Shown: in pieces, positions 11,170 to 24,700 of the stretch
Numbering within the stretch: the stretch's first letter is position 1
Layout of the letters: every line of letters starts with the position of its first letter
Assembly (NCBI GenBank): GCA_003116995.1
Contig: BDSL01000014.1
Coordinates: 1,364,001 to 1,428,000, forward strand
DNA length: 64,000 nucleotides
Reading direction: 5' to 3'
Origin: Yamagishiella unicocca
Lineage: Eukaryota; Chlorophyta; Chlorophyceae; Chlamydomonadales; Volvocaceae
Translations under genes and position numbers: made by a program
Notes under the pieces: generated by a model
What the model was told of the DNA's origin: nothing
Database searches by the model: none
The model's input: only the letters and a program-made list of their open reading frames with translations

Positions 11170-14100
11170 TCACGCATCGTCGTCGTCAGACATGGCCAGC
11201 AGCGCCGAGATGTCGCCGCACGCGGGCAGGTCCATCTCGCCGTCCTCCTCGTCCTCCTCGGTCACCTCAAGCCCCATCCCGACGTCTCTGCACGAGTTGC
11301 CCACGTTTGACAGCAGGCCCAGGCCCAGGCCCGCGCACAAGCTGCTGACCAGGCCTCCAGACCCGAAGCTGCCGCCGCCGAAGCGAGCGCCGAGGCCGCC
11401 TGGGCTGCCAAAGCTGGGCAGGCGCGAGGGGTGAGAGTGGTAGGCCATCGCTCCGGCGGAAGCGGCGTTGCCCCCAGACGTCGACAGTGGGTAGCCACTG
11501 CTGGCGGCTACGGCCGAGGGGATGGCGATGGCTGGCGAGGGCGGGGGCGCGAATGCCAGGCACGTGCTGCCTGCCTGCCCGCCATCTTGGGCGGCGGTGG
11601 TGGCGCTCGAAAGGCCGCTGACGGTGCTGTTACCGCTGCTGCTGCCGTCGTCCCAGCGGCTGCTGCCTGGGCCCGACAGGGCGCAGGAAGAGTCGCAGGA
11701 GGAGTGGGAGCAGCCCTCGCGGCAGCCTGGTACGGCCAGCGTCGCCGCCGAGGATGACGACGACAGCGGCGGCGACGACGTCGCGACGGCCGAACAAGAC
11801 ACGTGATTGGCCCCGCCGCCTGGCAGGACCCCATCCTGGCAGCGTCCCGATGAAGACGACGTCCCGGCGCCGCCGCCACTCGCGTGGCGCAGCTGCTGCT
11901 GCGAGTCCATCACGTGGCCGGGCGGCGTGATGACGGCGAGGATCGCCTCGGGGCACAAGCCGATGGCCAGGAGGTTCGCGGTGATCCTGAAGCGAGGGTG
12001 AGGAATGACAGCCCGCTCAGTGACGACCGGATGCAATCCGGCGAAAAAAATATCTTACGTTTCATGTTCGGACAAGTTTATTTGTTCAGACAACGTACGG
12101 CCGCAAGCGCAGTGAGGATCGGGTGTTAGGATGCGGGCTGGAAAGTGCGCCACGGACAGCGGCACGGCTGCCGCATCGCGAGCTGCTGCTCGAGGACGGG
12201 CAGCAGCCAGGCCCGCTGGTGCGCACAGGTGGGCAGCCCCAAGACCCACCCACACGCACCTGAGCCTCTCCTGCGCAATGGCTCGCTCCACCACAGCCGC
12301 CTCGTGCTGCTCGACGTCCATAATGACGGATGCCAGCTCCTGGTTGTGGCGCTGCTCGGCCTGGGGTGCGGCGGGAGGGAGGGTAGGGGATGGAGGGGGT
12401 GTGGGAAACCTGGCGGCATGGCGGAGAGGCAATGACCGCTGCAGACGACAACCGCGGAAGCTCCAGAAAATGAAGCTTCCGTGGCGACGGCCGCAGCTTA
12501 CAAAACGCGTCGAGATTCGCAATCGCGCCGATGGGCGCCTTGGCAGCAGCCGCCCGCAGGTCTCATCATAAACGCAGCGCAGCTAGGCTACCCAAGTAAA
12601 ACCCTAACGCTGACAGGCACACCACACCGCATCGGAGGGCATCAATCGCTCTCCAGACTCCGTCCTCGCATCCCCATGCCCTCCCTCATTACCAACCCAG
12701 TTCTCCAGCATGCACCTCAAAACGTCTGTTCTAAACGATTTTTTCGGGCATCCACGGGTCTTCCTCGAACCCCTCATTACCTGCCGAAGGCGGCGCTGTA
12801 GGGTCTCATTGTCCGCCTTGAGTCGCGCGACATCAGACATTGGGCCGCCACCGGCGCCGCCGCCGCCAGCCGACGACTTGGCCGGCCTGCCGCCGCCACT
12901 GGCGCCCGCCTGGCCCGACCTGCGGGCCGTAGCCCCGACTCTGGGCACCTTGACAGAGGCCGTGGTAACGGCTGTCGCGGCGGCGGCCACCAGGCCGCAG
13001 GAGCTCTGGTTGGGGCTGCCGACTGCGAGGCATGCTGCAGAGGGCAGGGACCGCCCCGGCATCTCGACGGACGCGAACGAGCCGTCCCTGCCCCCGCCGG
13101 AGCGCCTCGGCGGCGGCACCTCCGTGCCGCCGAGGCCGCTGACGCCAAGGCCGCCGAAGCACGAGGAGGCCACAGGCGGGGGCGGCGGCGCATTCAGCAC
13201 AGCGTCCAGGGACGATAGTCCGCCGGCGCCGCCGTCAAGGGAGAGGTGGCTGCTGCTGCTGCTGGCGTCGCTGCTGCTCTTGCTGTGGCCGGGGCGCTTG
13301 CCGCCGGCGCAGTTGCCAGGGCCACCCGAGGCGGCGAGGGCGGCGTGGAGCAGCACGTCCACCGGGCTAGGTCGTGTCCAGTCATGACCGAACGACCGAG
13401 GGGAGGAGGCGCCGGCGCCGGTGTTGTTGCAGCTGCTGTGGCCGGTCGATGAGGCGTCCGACTCGGCGGCTGACGCAACAGAGTGGGGAACGGAACCCGC
13501 GGCCGCGCTAGAGGAGTCCGCACAAGAGTCCGCTGCAGGGGCCACCATCGGCTGCTGCGGCTGCTGCTGGCCACCCCGGGCCGCCGCCTGCGGCTGCTGG
13601 GTCGGTGCCTGAGACTGAAACGGCGCCACATGGGAGTGGCAAGAGGCGGGGGCGGCGGCGCCGCACAGCGGCGGGTAGGAGCGAGGGCTGCACCCAGCGA
13701 CGGTGATGCTGGCGGGCTGCGCCCCCAACTTGACGCCGCCCCAAGCAGGCCTACGTTCCGTCTGCGTCGTCAAGCAACTCGTCGCCACCGCTGCCGCCGT
13801 CGTGGCCATGGCGATGGGAGGTAACTCCAGGTGTACGGCCGCGGCGACGGCGGCGGCGGCTGGCAGCGGCGCTTGCCCAACCGTACTGGCATCGGCAGTG
13901 CCCGGAGGCTGGCTCGCGTCCAGGCCGAGTAGGGCGGCCTTGAAGCCACACGCAGCGGCTAGGCCCGAGGAGGAGGAGGCTGCAGCCGCGGCGAAGGGGA
14001 CGCGTGTAAGTTCCGGCACGGCGGTTGCCTGTTTGCGTGACGAGGCAGCGGCAGGGGCAGCGGCGGAGGAGCTGCCGCTGCCGTTACCACCATGCAGCGC

Positions 14101-17100
14101 GGGCTCAGAGGGATGCGAGGTGGCGCCGGACGACAGTTCTCTGGGTCGCGACTGGAGCTGCCCGCGAGCATCGGGCGGCGCTGCCATCCCTGCGGCGAGG
14201 GAAGGGCTTGCGGCTGCCGCAGATCCCTTGGTGGCCTGATGCGGCGGCTGCACCGATTGCGTTGGCGCTGCCGCCGCGGCGGTCGGCCCTGCCGCAGGGC
14301 CTCGCGATCTACCGGCCTGTGACGCGGCCGCATTGGGCGCGGCGGCCCGGCCTTGCCGCGAGCTGCTGCAGCCGACAGCGGCCGTTGCAGCAGACGCTGC
14401 GCACGTGGTGCTGGCGGCGCGTTGGTGGTCTTGGTGGTCTTGGTGGCGCTGCTGGCGCTGCTTGCCGGTGGCGCACTTGTGAGACGATACCGTCTGCCAG
14501 GCACTTGCGTCGCCGTCGTCCTCACCCACCGCCACCGTCCCACGGGTCGTGGTGGCTGTCTTGGTTGGCTTCGTTGTTGCCGTAAAAGCGGCCTTAGCTT
14601 GTTGTTGCATGGGAGCAATGGAAGGAATGGCGGTGTCAGACGCCAAAGCCGTGCCCACGTCCGCGGCAGGTGGCGCAGCCTTAGGCTTCACCGTAAAGCC
14701 GCCGCCGCTGCCGGCGGTGGTGGCCCTGGCGATGTTGCTCCCAGAGATAGCGGCCGTGGCGACCTTCGAAGCGACGGCCACTGCTCCGGAGCTTGCCTTC
14801 TTGGCAGCCAACTGCTTCTTCTTCTGTAAGCCGTACAATTCACAGCCAGAGAGAGCGAAGTCGTAAATGAGAATGAGGATGGTAGGTGTGTCCAAAGTTC
14901 TTTAACAACAATGCACGACCAATACCTTGCTGATCCTACCGCCTCCTCCTAGCTGGCAGATTCCAGCGTACGGGAGTCCTGTCTTGGGGTAGCATTGCGG
15001 GTGGCCCGCACACTAGCTGCCGTACAGCAACCTCCGTAAACTGGCGCCCTGCTCAATGGGGTGTCCCCCACCAGGCCACCACGCACTCCCCACAACGCCC
15101 ACCCACCTTGTTGCCGGCCGCGACTTTGGCCTCGCTGCCGCCACATGGCGCCGCCGCGTCCTCCCCCGGCACCAGGCTGGCCAGCAGGTCCTGTTGCAGC
15201 TTGGTGGCGACAGCCTCCAGCTCGTCCAGCCGGGCCTGTACGACAGCGAAACCCGAAAGAAGGTAAGGAACATACCGATGGATGCCCCGCGCAAACGCAA
15301 GTTACACGCGACCCCCTGCGCTGTCCGGAGGCGCACGTGTACTGAAGGGGCCATGCCAGCACCCAATACAGGTGAACGAATGCGTTCTATGCGCAGTGCA
15401 AGCACGCAGGCGAGCAGAGAGGCGCTTCAAGAAGCGTTGACAGCAGTCGCTGCCGCACTCCCGCCCCCTCCATGCGGCATGTTGTGGGCTGGGTCGCTGC
15501 CGCCCAGCCACGCCCCTGGCGTCCCTAGCCAAGCGAGGGCTGCGAGACGCCTCACCTGCAGCAATCTGCGCACCTCACTGCCGGAGGGCGCGTAATCCAG
15601 GACGTTGCGGCCGCGCCGGTCTCGCTGCGAGATGCAGGCGCCTGGAGCAGCGGAAGGGGGGAGCAGCAGCGCCGATGGCGGCAGTCAAGACGCAGAGCTC
15701 GTCCACGTGAATCCGATGGGACACCGGGAAGCCATGTACACGGTACACCTGCCCCACAGGACCCTCCCTGCCCTGCCCTCGCTCTGACCCCGTCCCCGCC
15801 CCCTCCCGGGCCCTCCTGCAGCCCCCCGCGCGCACCCGCGTCAAGCAGCGACAACAGCGTATCCCGTGCGCAGTTGCCCGCAGCGAACATGAGCGCGGAG
15901 CGGCCCAGCGCGTCCTGGAGCTCCAGGGTGGCGCCCGCCTCGAGCAGCACGACCAGCGCGTCAGTGCCGTTGGCAGCGGCCGCCAGCATGAGCGCGCTGC
16001 TGCCGTTGGGCGCCCAGGTGTCCGGCACTGCGCCGCTGGACAACAACTTCCGCATGGCCTGGCGCACATGGAGGCGGGACGAGCATCACGCAGGCGCGGG
16101 GAGGCAGCAGTCATGAGGCCGTTGTGAATTGTCGATGTGCAGCCGTGCGCTGGGTAGCGAGGGCGCAATAGCGAGGGCGCAAACGGCCAGGAGGACCTAG
16201 TGGTGGCCGCGGTGGCCATGCAAGGTGGTCATGCAAGGTGGTCATGCAAGGTGGCCATGCAAGGTGGCCATGCAAGGTGGTCATGCAAGGTGGTCATGCA
16301 AGGTGGTCATGCATCTGCCGGTGATGGTTTGCATGGCAGCCTCCATCCACACCCAGCGGGCACTCGGGCGTCCTGCCGCCCGCTGCCCCCTGAGCCCACC
16401 TGCACCGTGACGCCCGTGCTGCCGTCCCCAGCGCACGCCAGCAGCATGGCGTTGAGCACCTCCCCGCGTTCGCATGCCACCGCCACCTCCACCGGTGTCT
16501 GGCCGCGGTAGTTGCGAGTGAGGCACGTGGAGGGGCAGGCCTGCGGACAGGGACGGTCAGCAGCGGGTCGTCCCATGTAAGAGTCCATGTCGGCAGGGGG
16601 GGCGAGGAAACCCGGGGGGGGGGCGGGTTATAAGAGCATAAGGAAACCCGGGTGTGTGGGGGGGGTATAAGAGCATAAGGAAACCCGGGGGGGGGAGGGC
16701 CGCGAGAAGAACCCGGGCGGGGAGGGGAGCAACCTTCCGTCCTTACCGGACATCACCAAACACCGCCCACGCCCAGGGACAATGGTTGGGTGTCGATGGA
16801 AAATTGGACAACCGCGATGTTTCCCAGGGTGCATGGCACGTTAAAAGTAACCCATCGTATTGTAAACCGTATCTGCCAGAGGCCTGCAGGCCACAATCAT
16901 TGCACAATCCGACGAAAGAAGGCCCCGCCAGCCCTGATGTACATGCCGGAAACCCGCCACCCCCCGACGTGCGTGCCGGAAACCCGCTGGCTTGCCTGTA
17001 AGCATCGGCTCCAGGGAGCCTTCCCCTCGGCCCCCGCCCCTCGCCCGGCGTACCTTGGTGATGTTGTAGGCGCACATGGGGTGACCGTGGATCGCGGCGA

Positions 17101-18374
17101 AGTGCAGCGGCACGTCGCCGTTGGCGTCCCTCACTCGCGTGTCGCTCCGGTGCTCCAACAGCAAGGAAACGCACTCCTCGTGGCCATATCCAGCGGCGTA
17201 ATGCAAGCAGGTTCGGTCCTCAGCGTCCCTGCAGAGCAGCAGCATACGGACATCTCTTACATCTCGGGAACGCGGCTGTTGCCATTTCATGATGACTGTC
17301 GCTACGCCTCTCACATGAACAGGGGTGGCCTAGCCTTTCAGGCTCCGCCAGGAAATTAGGGCATTGCAGGAAATAAGTTATGGATCCAAAACAAAGTTTC
17401 AGTAACAAAGCGTGACGTAACTCCTAGTAAGGCACAACCGACTGCAGGCGCAACCGACTCTACTTGGGCGCCTACTTTGCAAACGCCACAGCCGGACACG
17501 TCGCCAATGCTTGGCTCAGTTGGTCGACAAGGCCCAGCTTAGATGCTGCTACGGCGGAAGCGAGTACCGCAATATCCGGTTTGGCGGCGGAGGGGCTAGC
17601 CGACACTGAGGGCGCAGCTCGCTCAGCTACGCCGAGGCCACCCGGCCTGCTGTCGGCAGCTGGTGCCAGTGCTGGCGGCACTTTGCAACGATGGGCTGCA
17701 ATACTCGCGACAGGGGCACGTGGCGCTGTAACTGCTTTCTCGAAGGGAACGAGAGGGCCGAGCGTATCGGTGGGCGGCGCCTCAGCGCCGCTCTCCGACA
17801 TCTCAGCGCACCACGCGTGCGCGCCTTCGGACGCTAGGCAAGCAGCGACGTCATCCTGTACCGCGCTTTGGAAAAATCCTTGGTCGCTGACAGGAGGCTC
17901 CAGCAGCTGTGGCCCCTCCGGAACAAATGTGGCGCCAATCGCGACGTGCTCTGCTTCTTTCGAGCGCTGAAAAGCTCCCGCTGTGACGATTAAAGAAAGC
18001 TGCTCATTAGCCCTCCTTATTTCTAAGCGCGGGCAGACTGCCACCACAGAGATAGCCATTCCTGACGTTGCCTGTTCCGCGGCCTCAAAGCTTCCCGACG
18101 GTGTCAGGGCTTCCTGGACAGCACACATAAGTGTATAGCTAATGCTGCAAGAAGGGTGAAGCAGCTCCTCCAAAGGCCTCGTTGGGAATTGGCGGGCACA
18201 GACTCTGCAGCAGGATGGAGTCAACAACGAGGCAGGCCGTAACTGAATCATAAATGAATTAAGTGGATCATGAAAAGCTCTTGTAATGCAAAGCGGTAGC
18301 GATTGCATGACAGTGGGGAACGGGCGAGGGCGCGGAAGGCGCGAACCCTTGGCCGTGAGCACGCTGACGCCCAA
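11170..18374 (-). CDS. Ankyrin-repeat protein with coiled coils and a long low-complexity region
   Basis: Nine exons in transcription order: 18374-17476, 17228-17054, 16540-16400, 16058-15836, 15620-15556, 15235-15107, 14823-12781, 12360-12260, 11986-11170. Every junction is GT/AG and in phase, giving 1530 residues. Seen: an N-terminal segment without recognised motif; ankyrin repeats across exons 1-5 (DRTCLHYAAGYGHEECVSLL, GDVPLHFAAIHGHP, SSALMLAAAANGTDALVVLL, RSALMFAAGNCARDTLLSLL); a short helix (ARLDELEAVATKLQQDLL); a 681-residue exon rich in Ala/Ser/Gly ending in a coiled coil (DVARLKADNETLQRRLRQ); another helix (AEQRHNQELASVIMDVEQHE); and an acidic end, MSDDDDA. Ankyrin repeats bind proteins; the partner is unknown. 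No RING, kinase, membrane span or other catalytic domain is visible. The start is tentative: ATG at 18374 opens the first exon, but an upstream exon cannot be excluded. Confidence 0.8.
12699..12772 (-). repeat. Dispersed intronic repeat A, copy 3 (inverted)
   Basis: Reverse-complement unit with CCAGTTCTCCAGCATGCACC, an AAACGTCTGTTCTAAACG block and CATCCACGGGTCTTCCTCGA. It lies in the ankyrin gene intron immediately after the donor at 12780. Confidence 0.8.
16217..16312. repeat. 12-bp minisatellite in an ankyrin-gene intron
   Basis: Seven full copies plus a partial of CATGCAAGGTGG(T/C), in the intron between exons 16540-16400 and 16058-15836. Units differ mainly by T/C at the last base. Confidence 0.9.
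16595..16700. repeat. Short G-rich direct repeat in an ankyrin-gene intron
   Basis: AGGAAACCCGGG followed by a G run and TATAAGAGCATA occurs two to three times with about 45-bp spacing. No function apparent. Confidence 0.7.
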
Positions 18375-21300
18375 GTGAAACAGACCGCTAAAGCTTACGG
18401 TTAGTGCAAGCGCACATGGTTAAACAGCAAGCGGACCCACACGAGCCCCAGAGACTTACCCTCGCCCGTTCCGACGAATGATGATGAACAGTCTGAGCCA
18501 CTCCCAGTGACGCGGCAATAGCCAAGAGTGGGCAGCACGACAACGAGTCTTAGCCTGATACTGCGACTAGCTGCTCACCCGCGCAGGTTCCCAACACTGT
18601 TGAAACACCCAGTTGCATCTAGGCATCGTGACAAGGTCAGTGTTTGCCCTACAACAGCTGGTCACGTATCTCGACAAGCAAGCACATAATAGTGCAAGGG
18701 TGTTTGTCTTCTTCACGAATAAACGGCAAAACAGGTACGACACGATTCGGCGTTGGATGCGGTCATCCCACGCCCCGGCACGTGCCACTATCATTCAAGG
18801 TGCGCAAGTTCTAGTAAGAAGGAATGGCATAATGCTGCATCGCCGTGCTCATTGGTGCTCCTGTTACGAGGGTTCAGACTTTGCCCCGATGAATGAGCGT
18901 CCGAGCTGTCCCCGCCTCTCAGGTTCAGCAAGTAAGAAGCGAACTTGCATACTTAACATGAAGCTTGGCTGTGGCCAATCAGTGTGTCTTCTACTCGTGC
19001 GCACTTTTTCAGTCATCGCTGTGCAGGGTATGTTATCAGGCGTGTCGGGAGTTGCGGGGGGCACTCCAGCTTGACCGTCAGGGACCGTCTTCGTATCTCC
19101 CCCTTGAGGCATTGCCCCTCCTACCGTTCGGTTTTCCGTGGCGCGAGGTGCCTCCCCCTCGTTATTTTTCAGCTTAGGAATGACCCCAGCAACTGTTCCG
19201 CGCGACTGTTGTAGGAGGGAGCCTCATGAATGCTCGTGAATCTGCCATACAAGACGTTTGGGCCCCGCACTATAGCACGTGATGGCTGCCAACCTCAGGC
19301 AGGCTCAGGCTGGGCTTGACACTGCAGGCTGTCCTCTGCCGTCCCGTAGGGTTGCTGAACTTTTTCCATCCTCCCCTTACCTGCGGCTTTCAGTGATGCC
19401 ATCTTGTTCGATACCCTAACATTCATGAACTGCCAATCACTGTGGCATCAAAACTCCGCATCGCGCGAACCTTTTCATTTCCATGTCACCTGTTGAGACG
19501 CCTCAATAGGAGCCTCAATTGCGGTTATGGGCTGGCAATTTCAATGGCAGAGTATCAAGAGACCAAGACACATGCAGCGGCCGTGCTTCCCCCCTATCTT
19601 CAAATACCTAACCACAATGACCCCCCATCCAACCGTGCAACTCAGGCTGAGCAGATGGCCCAAGTTGAGCTGGTGTGCCGCAATAGCACACCCCAGCCAG
19701 GGCTGAAACGATGGAGCAACTTGCGGCAGACGGTCTTGTGCCCTATGGTACAACAGCATGCCATCCATGTTGAAATGACCTGTAAACGCGGCATAGCCTG
19801 TCCGACTAACTATAATGTCTCATGAATCGGTAGCACCAGCGCAAAAACTATGCACGAATGCCGCTCTCTTCCTAAAGATGCCCAGTCGTCAGCGGTTGGC
19901 CACCCACAGCCAGCAGCTAGCATCGCTGCTGCCTCCCTCGCACCTTTCATTCGCAAGAACTCGACGCGACCGCACGGCAGCCATACCCTCCATCGGAGAG
20001 ATGGGCAGGTTTCGATACAACGGTGTGTACTATGCTTGCTAACATACGGTAACCATAACCCCAATTCAAACGACCACCATGGCCGAGGCACACTGCAATC
20101 ACACAACGCACCAGCGAAGCCTTACAAACTAAATCACACCAGCGCTTCATGCGACGCGTACGACAGGCGGGACCGTCGGACGCGCGCACCGCCTTTCCAA
20201 ATACATGACGACTGCCGATCAGCCGTATGCTTCGTAGAACACGCGACTGCCGCGTGGCATCAATAGCCCAAGTCGCCCCATCCTTTCCCCATTAGGCTAG
20301 CAATACCTGTCCGACACCGTGACCAAGCAGGTGCACCCATGCACGAAAAGAACAACGCCATCTCCGCCCACCCATACCGCTTCAGTTACCGACTTCAGCA
20401 GTTACCCAACCTTACCGAAAAAGCACAGCGATCAGCAAGACTCCCTCTTACTAACAGCAGCCCTCGTCCTCCTGCGTAAAACCCTTACCTAAAAAGCGCC
20501 ACAATCTCGCCATCAGGGCCGACCTTGCGCGCCAGCTTCCTTCCAGCGCACGTCTACAACGGCGGACAGTCAAGTAACGGCACGGATGATGCATGCATGA
20601 CACTTTCGTTCCTGAAGCAATCTTGAGGCACGATCACGTCGGAGGAGCCGCGAAGACAGCCCATGCAGACCAACCCGCGCCGGCTCGCTGCGCACCAACT
20701 GCTGCAATATACCGGTACAGCAAGGCAACACTTGCACAGCTCGTCGCGCGTGGCCACGGGCATTTTGAGTAAAGCACATAGTCCAGGGTCATCTCGAGTC
20801 ACTTCTCGCCACGCACTGCGCAGGAGGGCACTCCGAATAGGGCGCCGACCCCCCATCCAAGCCAGCACTTGATGGCCGGTGTGCGCTGGACTTGCGGCAG
20901 CCCCAGGCAGCCTCCGTCGTGCGCGCAGGCAGGCGGGCGGGCACGGCATGGCCACCACGCGCTTTCGTAAAGACCGCTGCAGTCCAGATACCGTCTACTG
21001 CGAAGTCCCAAGCCTCCCCACGCAATATGCTACTCGCACAGCGCCTCACGGGGTTCCGGGGCTGCACGAGCATTGTACGCATCACTCTCGTGTCTGCGGC
21101 ACTGCCGCCATGATCCGTACACAAAGCGAGTGGCACATTGCGCCACCCACCACACCTAGCTGCGCCGCCGAGGAAGTTTTCAACGCACCACGCGGTTCAC
21201 CCCACCCTTCGAACCCAGGGCGAAGTACCGATCATGTCAGCCGTTCATAAGGTTAGAAAGCGATTGGGACTGCCCTCCTTATTGCCACAACATCACGGAC

Positions 21301-21762
21301 GCAGCGGCGAGTAAACAAATTGCTCTATACACCGATACATGGGCTACATACGGAAACACAAGACGAAAAACGTTTCTTCCATCGACGGCGAGGCCGCCCT
21401 TCGCGTGAGAACTAACAGATGCTCAGGGGGGCGCGTCTCCCTCGAGGCAGTCCGTAAGTTCCCCCCAATCCCTGCCAAATGCAGTCTCTCGCGACCGCCT
21501 TCACACTTTCCATCACATGTACCAGCAAGGCGGCAGGGCCAGTACCGCATTCCGCTGCACCACCCCGGAACTTGCGCCCTATGTGTTAGTAACGGCTTCA
21601 CGACTGCAAACGACAAGCAGCACGGTGAAAGCCCCGTGCCATGCGTTGCAGTGAATACGCCTTGGATGACGATTCTTTGCCATCATTGCTGGGCATACTG
21701 CATGCAGTTGAAAGAGGGATAGCAAGCTGCTCTCGTAGCTGGGTATCAGGGATGACAGGTCG
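18375..21762. other. Intergenic region between the two ankyrin genes
   Basis: Should contain the promoter of the ankyrin gene at the left end and the 3' UTR of the ankyrin-RING gene at the right end. Short open frames (for example 18613-19074) show no recognised domain, and no convincing exon chain was found. No clear TATA box or TGTAA signal could be assigned. Confidence 0.45.
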
Positions 21763-24700
21763 TCACGGTACGGCTCCCACGGTCGGAACGGCAACGGCTG
21801 CCGAAGCGTTGGCAGCTGCCCGCGACTGCAACGACGGTGCCGTGGTGGTCGACATATCCTTCGCCTCGAATCCACCAATCTTCTGCCGACAAAACGGGCA
21901 GGACGGCAGCTCGCGGCCCTTGACGCACAGCTGGAAGGCGCACTGCACACACAGCCCGTGCTGGCAGCCAGCCACCAGCACCGCCACCGGTAGGTCCATG
22001 CAGATTGAGCAGACGTTGCGGTCATCATCCGACCAATCCGAGCCACTCTCGCTGGCTGCCGGTGAATCGTCCTCGCCGTCTCCGCCACCCGCGCCACCAC
22101 CGTCCCGGTCCTTGCCCCGGTCCTTTCCGCCGCCGCGCTTGACATGAGTGGCGGCCGTGACCCCCGGTGTGCCGCCCGTCGTCAGGTGGTCGTCGCCAGC
22201 GGCGGCGTCCCTTCCGCCACCGCGCGCAGCTGCAGTCATTGTGGCCGCACGGCTTGGCGGCAGGACGCTGGAGACGAGTGGAATGATCTCGTCTATCTGG
22301 ATGGGAGGAGGGCTTTGCAGCAGAGAAATGTCCTCGCCAGCGGCACCCGGTCCATTGTCCCCACGCGCAGACAAAGCGATGCTCGCCCCGTCCCCGGGGG
22401 CCATGGAAGCGCCCGCCGCGGCGACGGGCGTCGACACGCCCGAGTCACTGGCGGACCGCGCAAGCGCAGGTAGCTGTGTGCCGCTTTGCGACGTGACAAT
22501 GTCCTGTACCGCATCGCCGCGGCGCGAGTTCAGCACGCGCAGCAGGTTCACGGGCGCCGGCGGTGCTGCTGCTGCTGCGGGGTCAACGTCGGCATCGCCG
22601 GCGGCACCACCAGCGCCAGCTCCACGCGTCACTGCCGGGTCGGCCAGCGCTCCAGTCCCGGCTGCACCGGCGGCAGCCGCAGGCTGGCCTGCCGTGGCAG
22701 CCGCAGCGGCCGACGTAGCTACGGCCGCAACCGCCGGACCACCGGTCTGAATGTTACCCACGTGCGCTGGGCCGGCGGTGCCGGCCGCTGCTGCAGTGGT
22801 GGCTGTCACAACAGCGGCAGCGGCAGCGGCGCTGCGCGCCGCCGCCGCGGCGGCATGCGCCCGCCTGCGGCGGTGGCGCTGCACGCCGATGTCCCACTGC
22901 AGCTGCGCGATGAGTGTGTGCAGGTGTGCAGACCAGTGGGTGGCAAAGGCCGGAGTTGAAGACAAGCCGTCGCCGACGCTGCGTATCGCTGCCTGCGGAA
23001 ATATCAAGCCTGGGCTGGTGATCGCCAGAGGGCTGCCCGCTAGGACCGCCGCGCGCGGCGAGCCCTGTGCCGCAAGCGACGGCGCCGCATATCCATGTGT
23101 ATGAACCTCTGTAATCTGCTCTGACACGAGCGCCGCGGAAGGCTGGCCATTGCCGCCGTCGCTCCGAGCTACCGGCGCCCTGGACGTGTGGCCATGCGGC
23201 TCACCAGCCGCAGACTCAGCACCGCCGGCAGCTGCCTCTGTTGGTGTAACGGTGATCGTGCTGCCCGCGGCACCGGCTGCCATAACGGGGACAGCGGCTT
23301 CACCTGCCACGCCAGCCAGCACCGAACCCAGCCGACCACCGACGCCAGGCGGTGCCCCAGCTCCCGGCTGCTCCATAGCCGCGGGACTGGTAAGGAAGAC
23401 AGCCGCCTACCACGAAAGGGGTGCAACCACACGAGGAGAAGGCAGACTGTCAGAGGTCTGCAGTATGGGTCGTGCAGGATTGACGGACGAATAATCCGAG
23501 AGCCAGTTGCACAAAGTGCCAACCCGTGACCCAACAAGCGCGCAAGTGCGTTGCCACGGCCCCTAGCTCCGCCGTTCACCCTCAAAAGCGAGTGTGTGCC
23601 ATTTAACGCACACTGTCGTGGGCCAAACATCGACCGGCATGCACAGCACGGCGACATCCTCTTGGTCATGGAGGCATTGGTGACAGCAGCAACGCGGTGA
23701 AGTGACGCCGATTCGAGACTGGCACGGTGACCGATAACCGGCAGCATTGATATCAGCGAGCGCCACTGCGCAAGACAACCCGGATTTCCGACCCTTGTAT
23801 CCCGCCGCCGTTATTCCTCCCGAAACGGCCCCGCGCCCTCCTTGTGGCTGGTCCCCCGCAGGATCCTAAAGCCCCACCTGCAAGCATGTCTCCACCGCCC
23901 TTAGCGCGGTGCTCAGCAGCGCGAGCCCGTGCTGCGAGTCCGAGTCTCCGGGCGGCAACTCCAGGGGAGCACCTCCAGCGCACAGCGCGGCAGTTCCGTT
24001 GACCGACGCCGACACAAGCTTCTTGGCGGCGTGCAGGATTGCAGAGACAGTGCGCGGTGTGATCAGGGTCGATAGAATGAAGTCGAGGACGGCCTCGTAC
24101 GTAGCGGCTCGGTCAGCACGGCTGAGCCCGCCAGCAGCCTGCTGTTGGGGTCCCAGGGGTGCATGCCTTAGTGCGCGCAGGGCAGGTGGGAGTACCGTAT
24201 GCAGGCAGACATTGGCAGTACGTGCCAACGTAGACCGTCGGCTTGGCGAACCGCACACGCGGCGAACCCGGGGATAGCGCCGCGTTGTGCGCCTTGCCGC
24301 AATGGTATGGGCTGGGTTGGCCTTTATCACTGTAGTTTGAAGGAGGCACTCAAATCCGCATACCCCGCGTCGCAGACGCGATAACCAGGGCATCCACGCA
24401 GCGTGGACTGATACCCGCCGGCGGGGTGGTGCTGCCGAGAAAGCGGTGCAACGAGTTCCGGGACGCCACGTCGAGAGCAAGCCACACACCTACGTCACCC
24501 ACAACGCGCCGTGCAACCACCCTCACCGGCGACAGCCCTGGTATGCATCGAAAGGGAATGCGGTGCCCTGGTCCTTGCCCCGCCGTCTTCTGTCCACCAT
24601 TCTCTGACAGGAGTGCTGCACAGCCACGTGCGCCCCTCCCGCCACGACACCCACCTCTCCTCCTTCTCCAGCCGCCGGCTCGTCCCTGCGGCACAGCTGC

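Noticed and set aside
18613..19074. A 153-codon plus-strand gene between the ankyrin genes
   Set aside because: No motif, no matching exons nearby, and low-scoring composition; left as intergenic.
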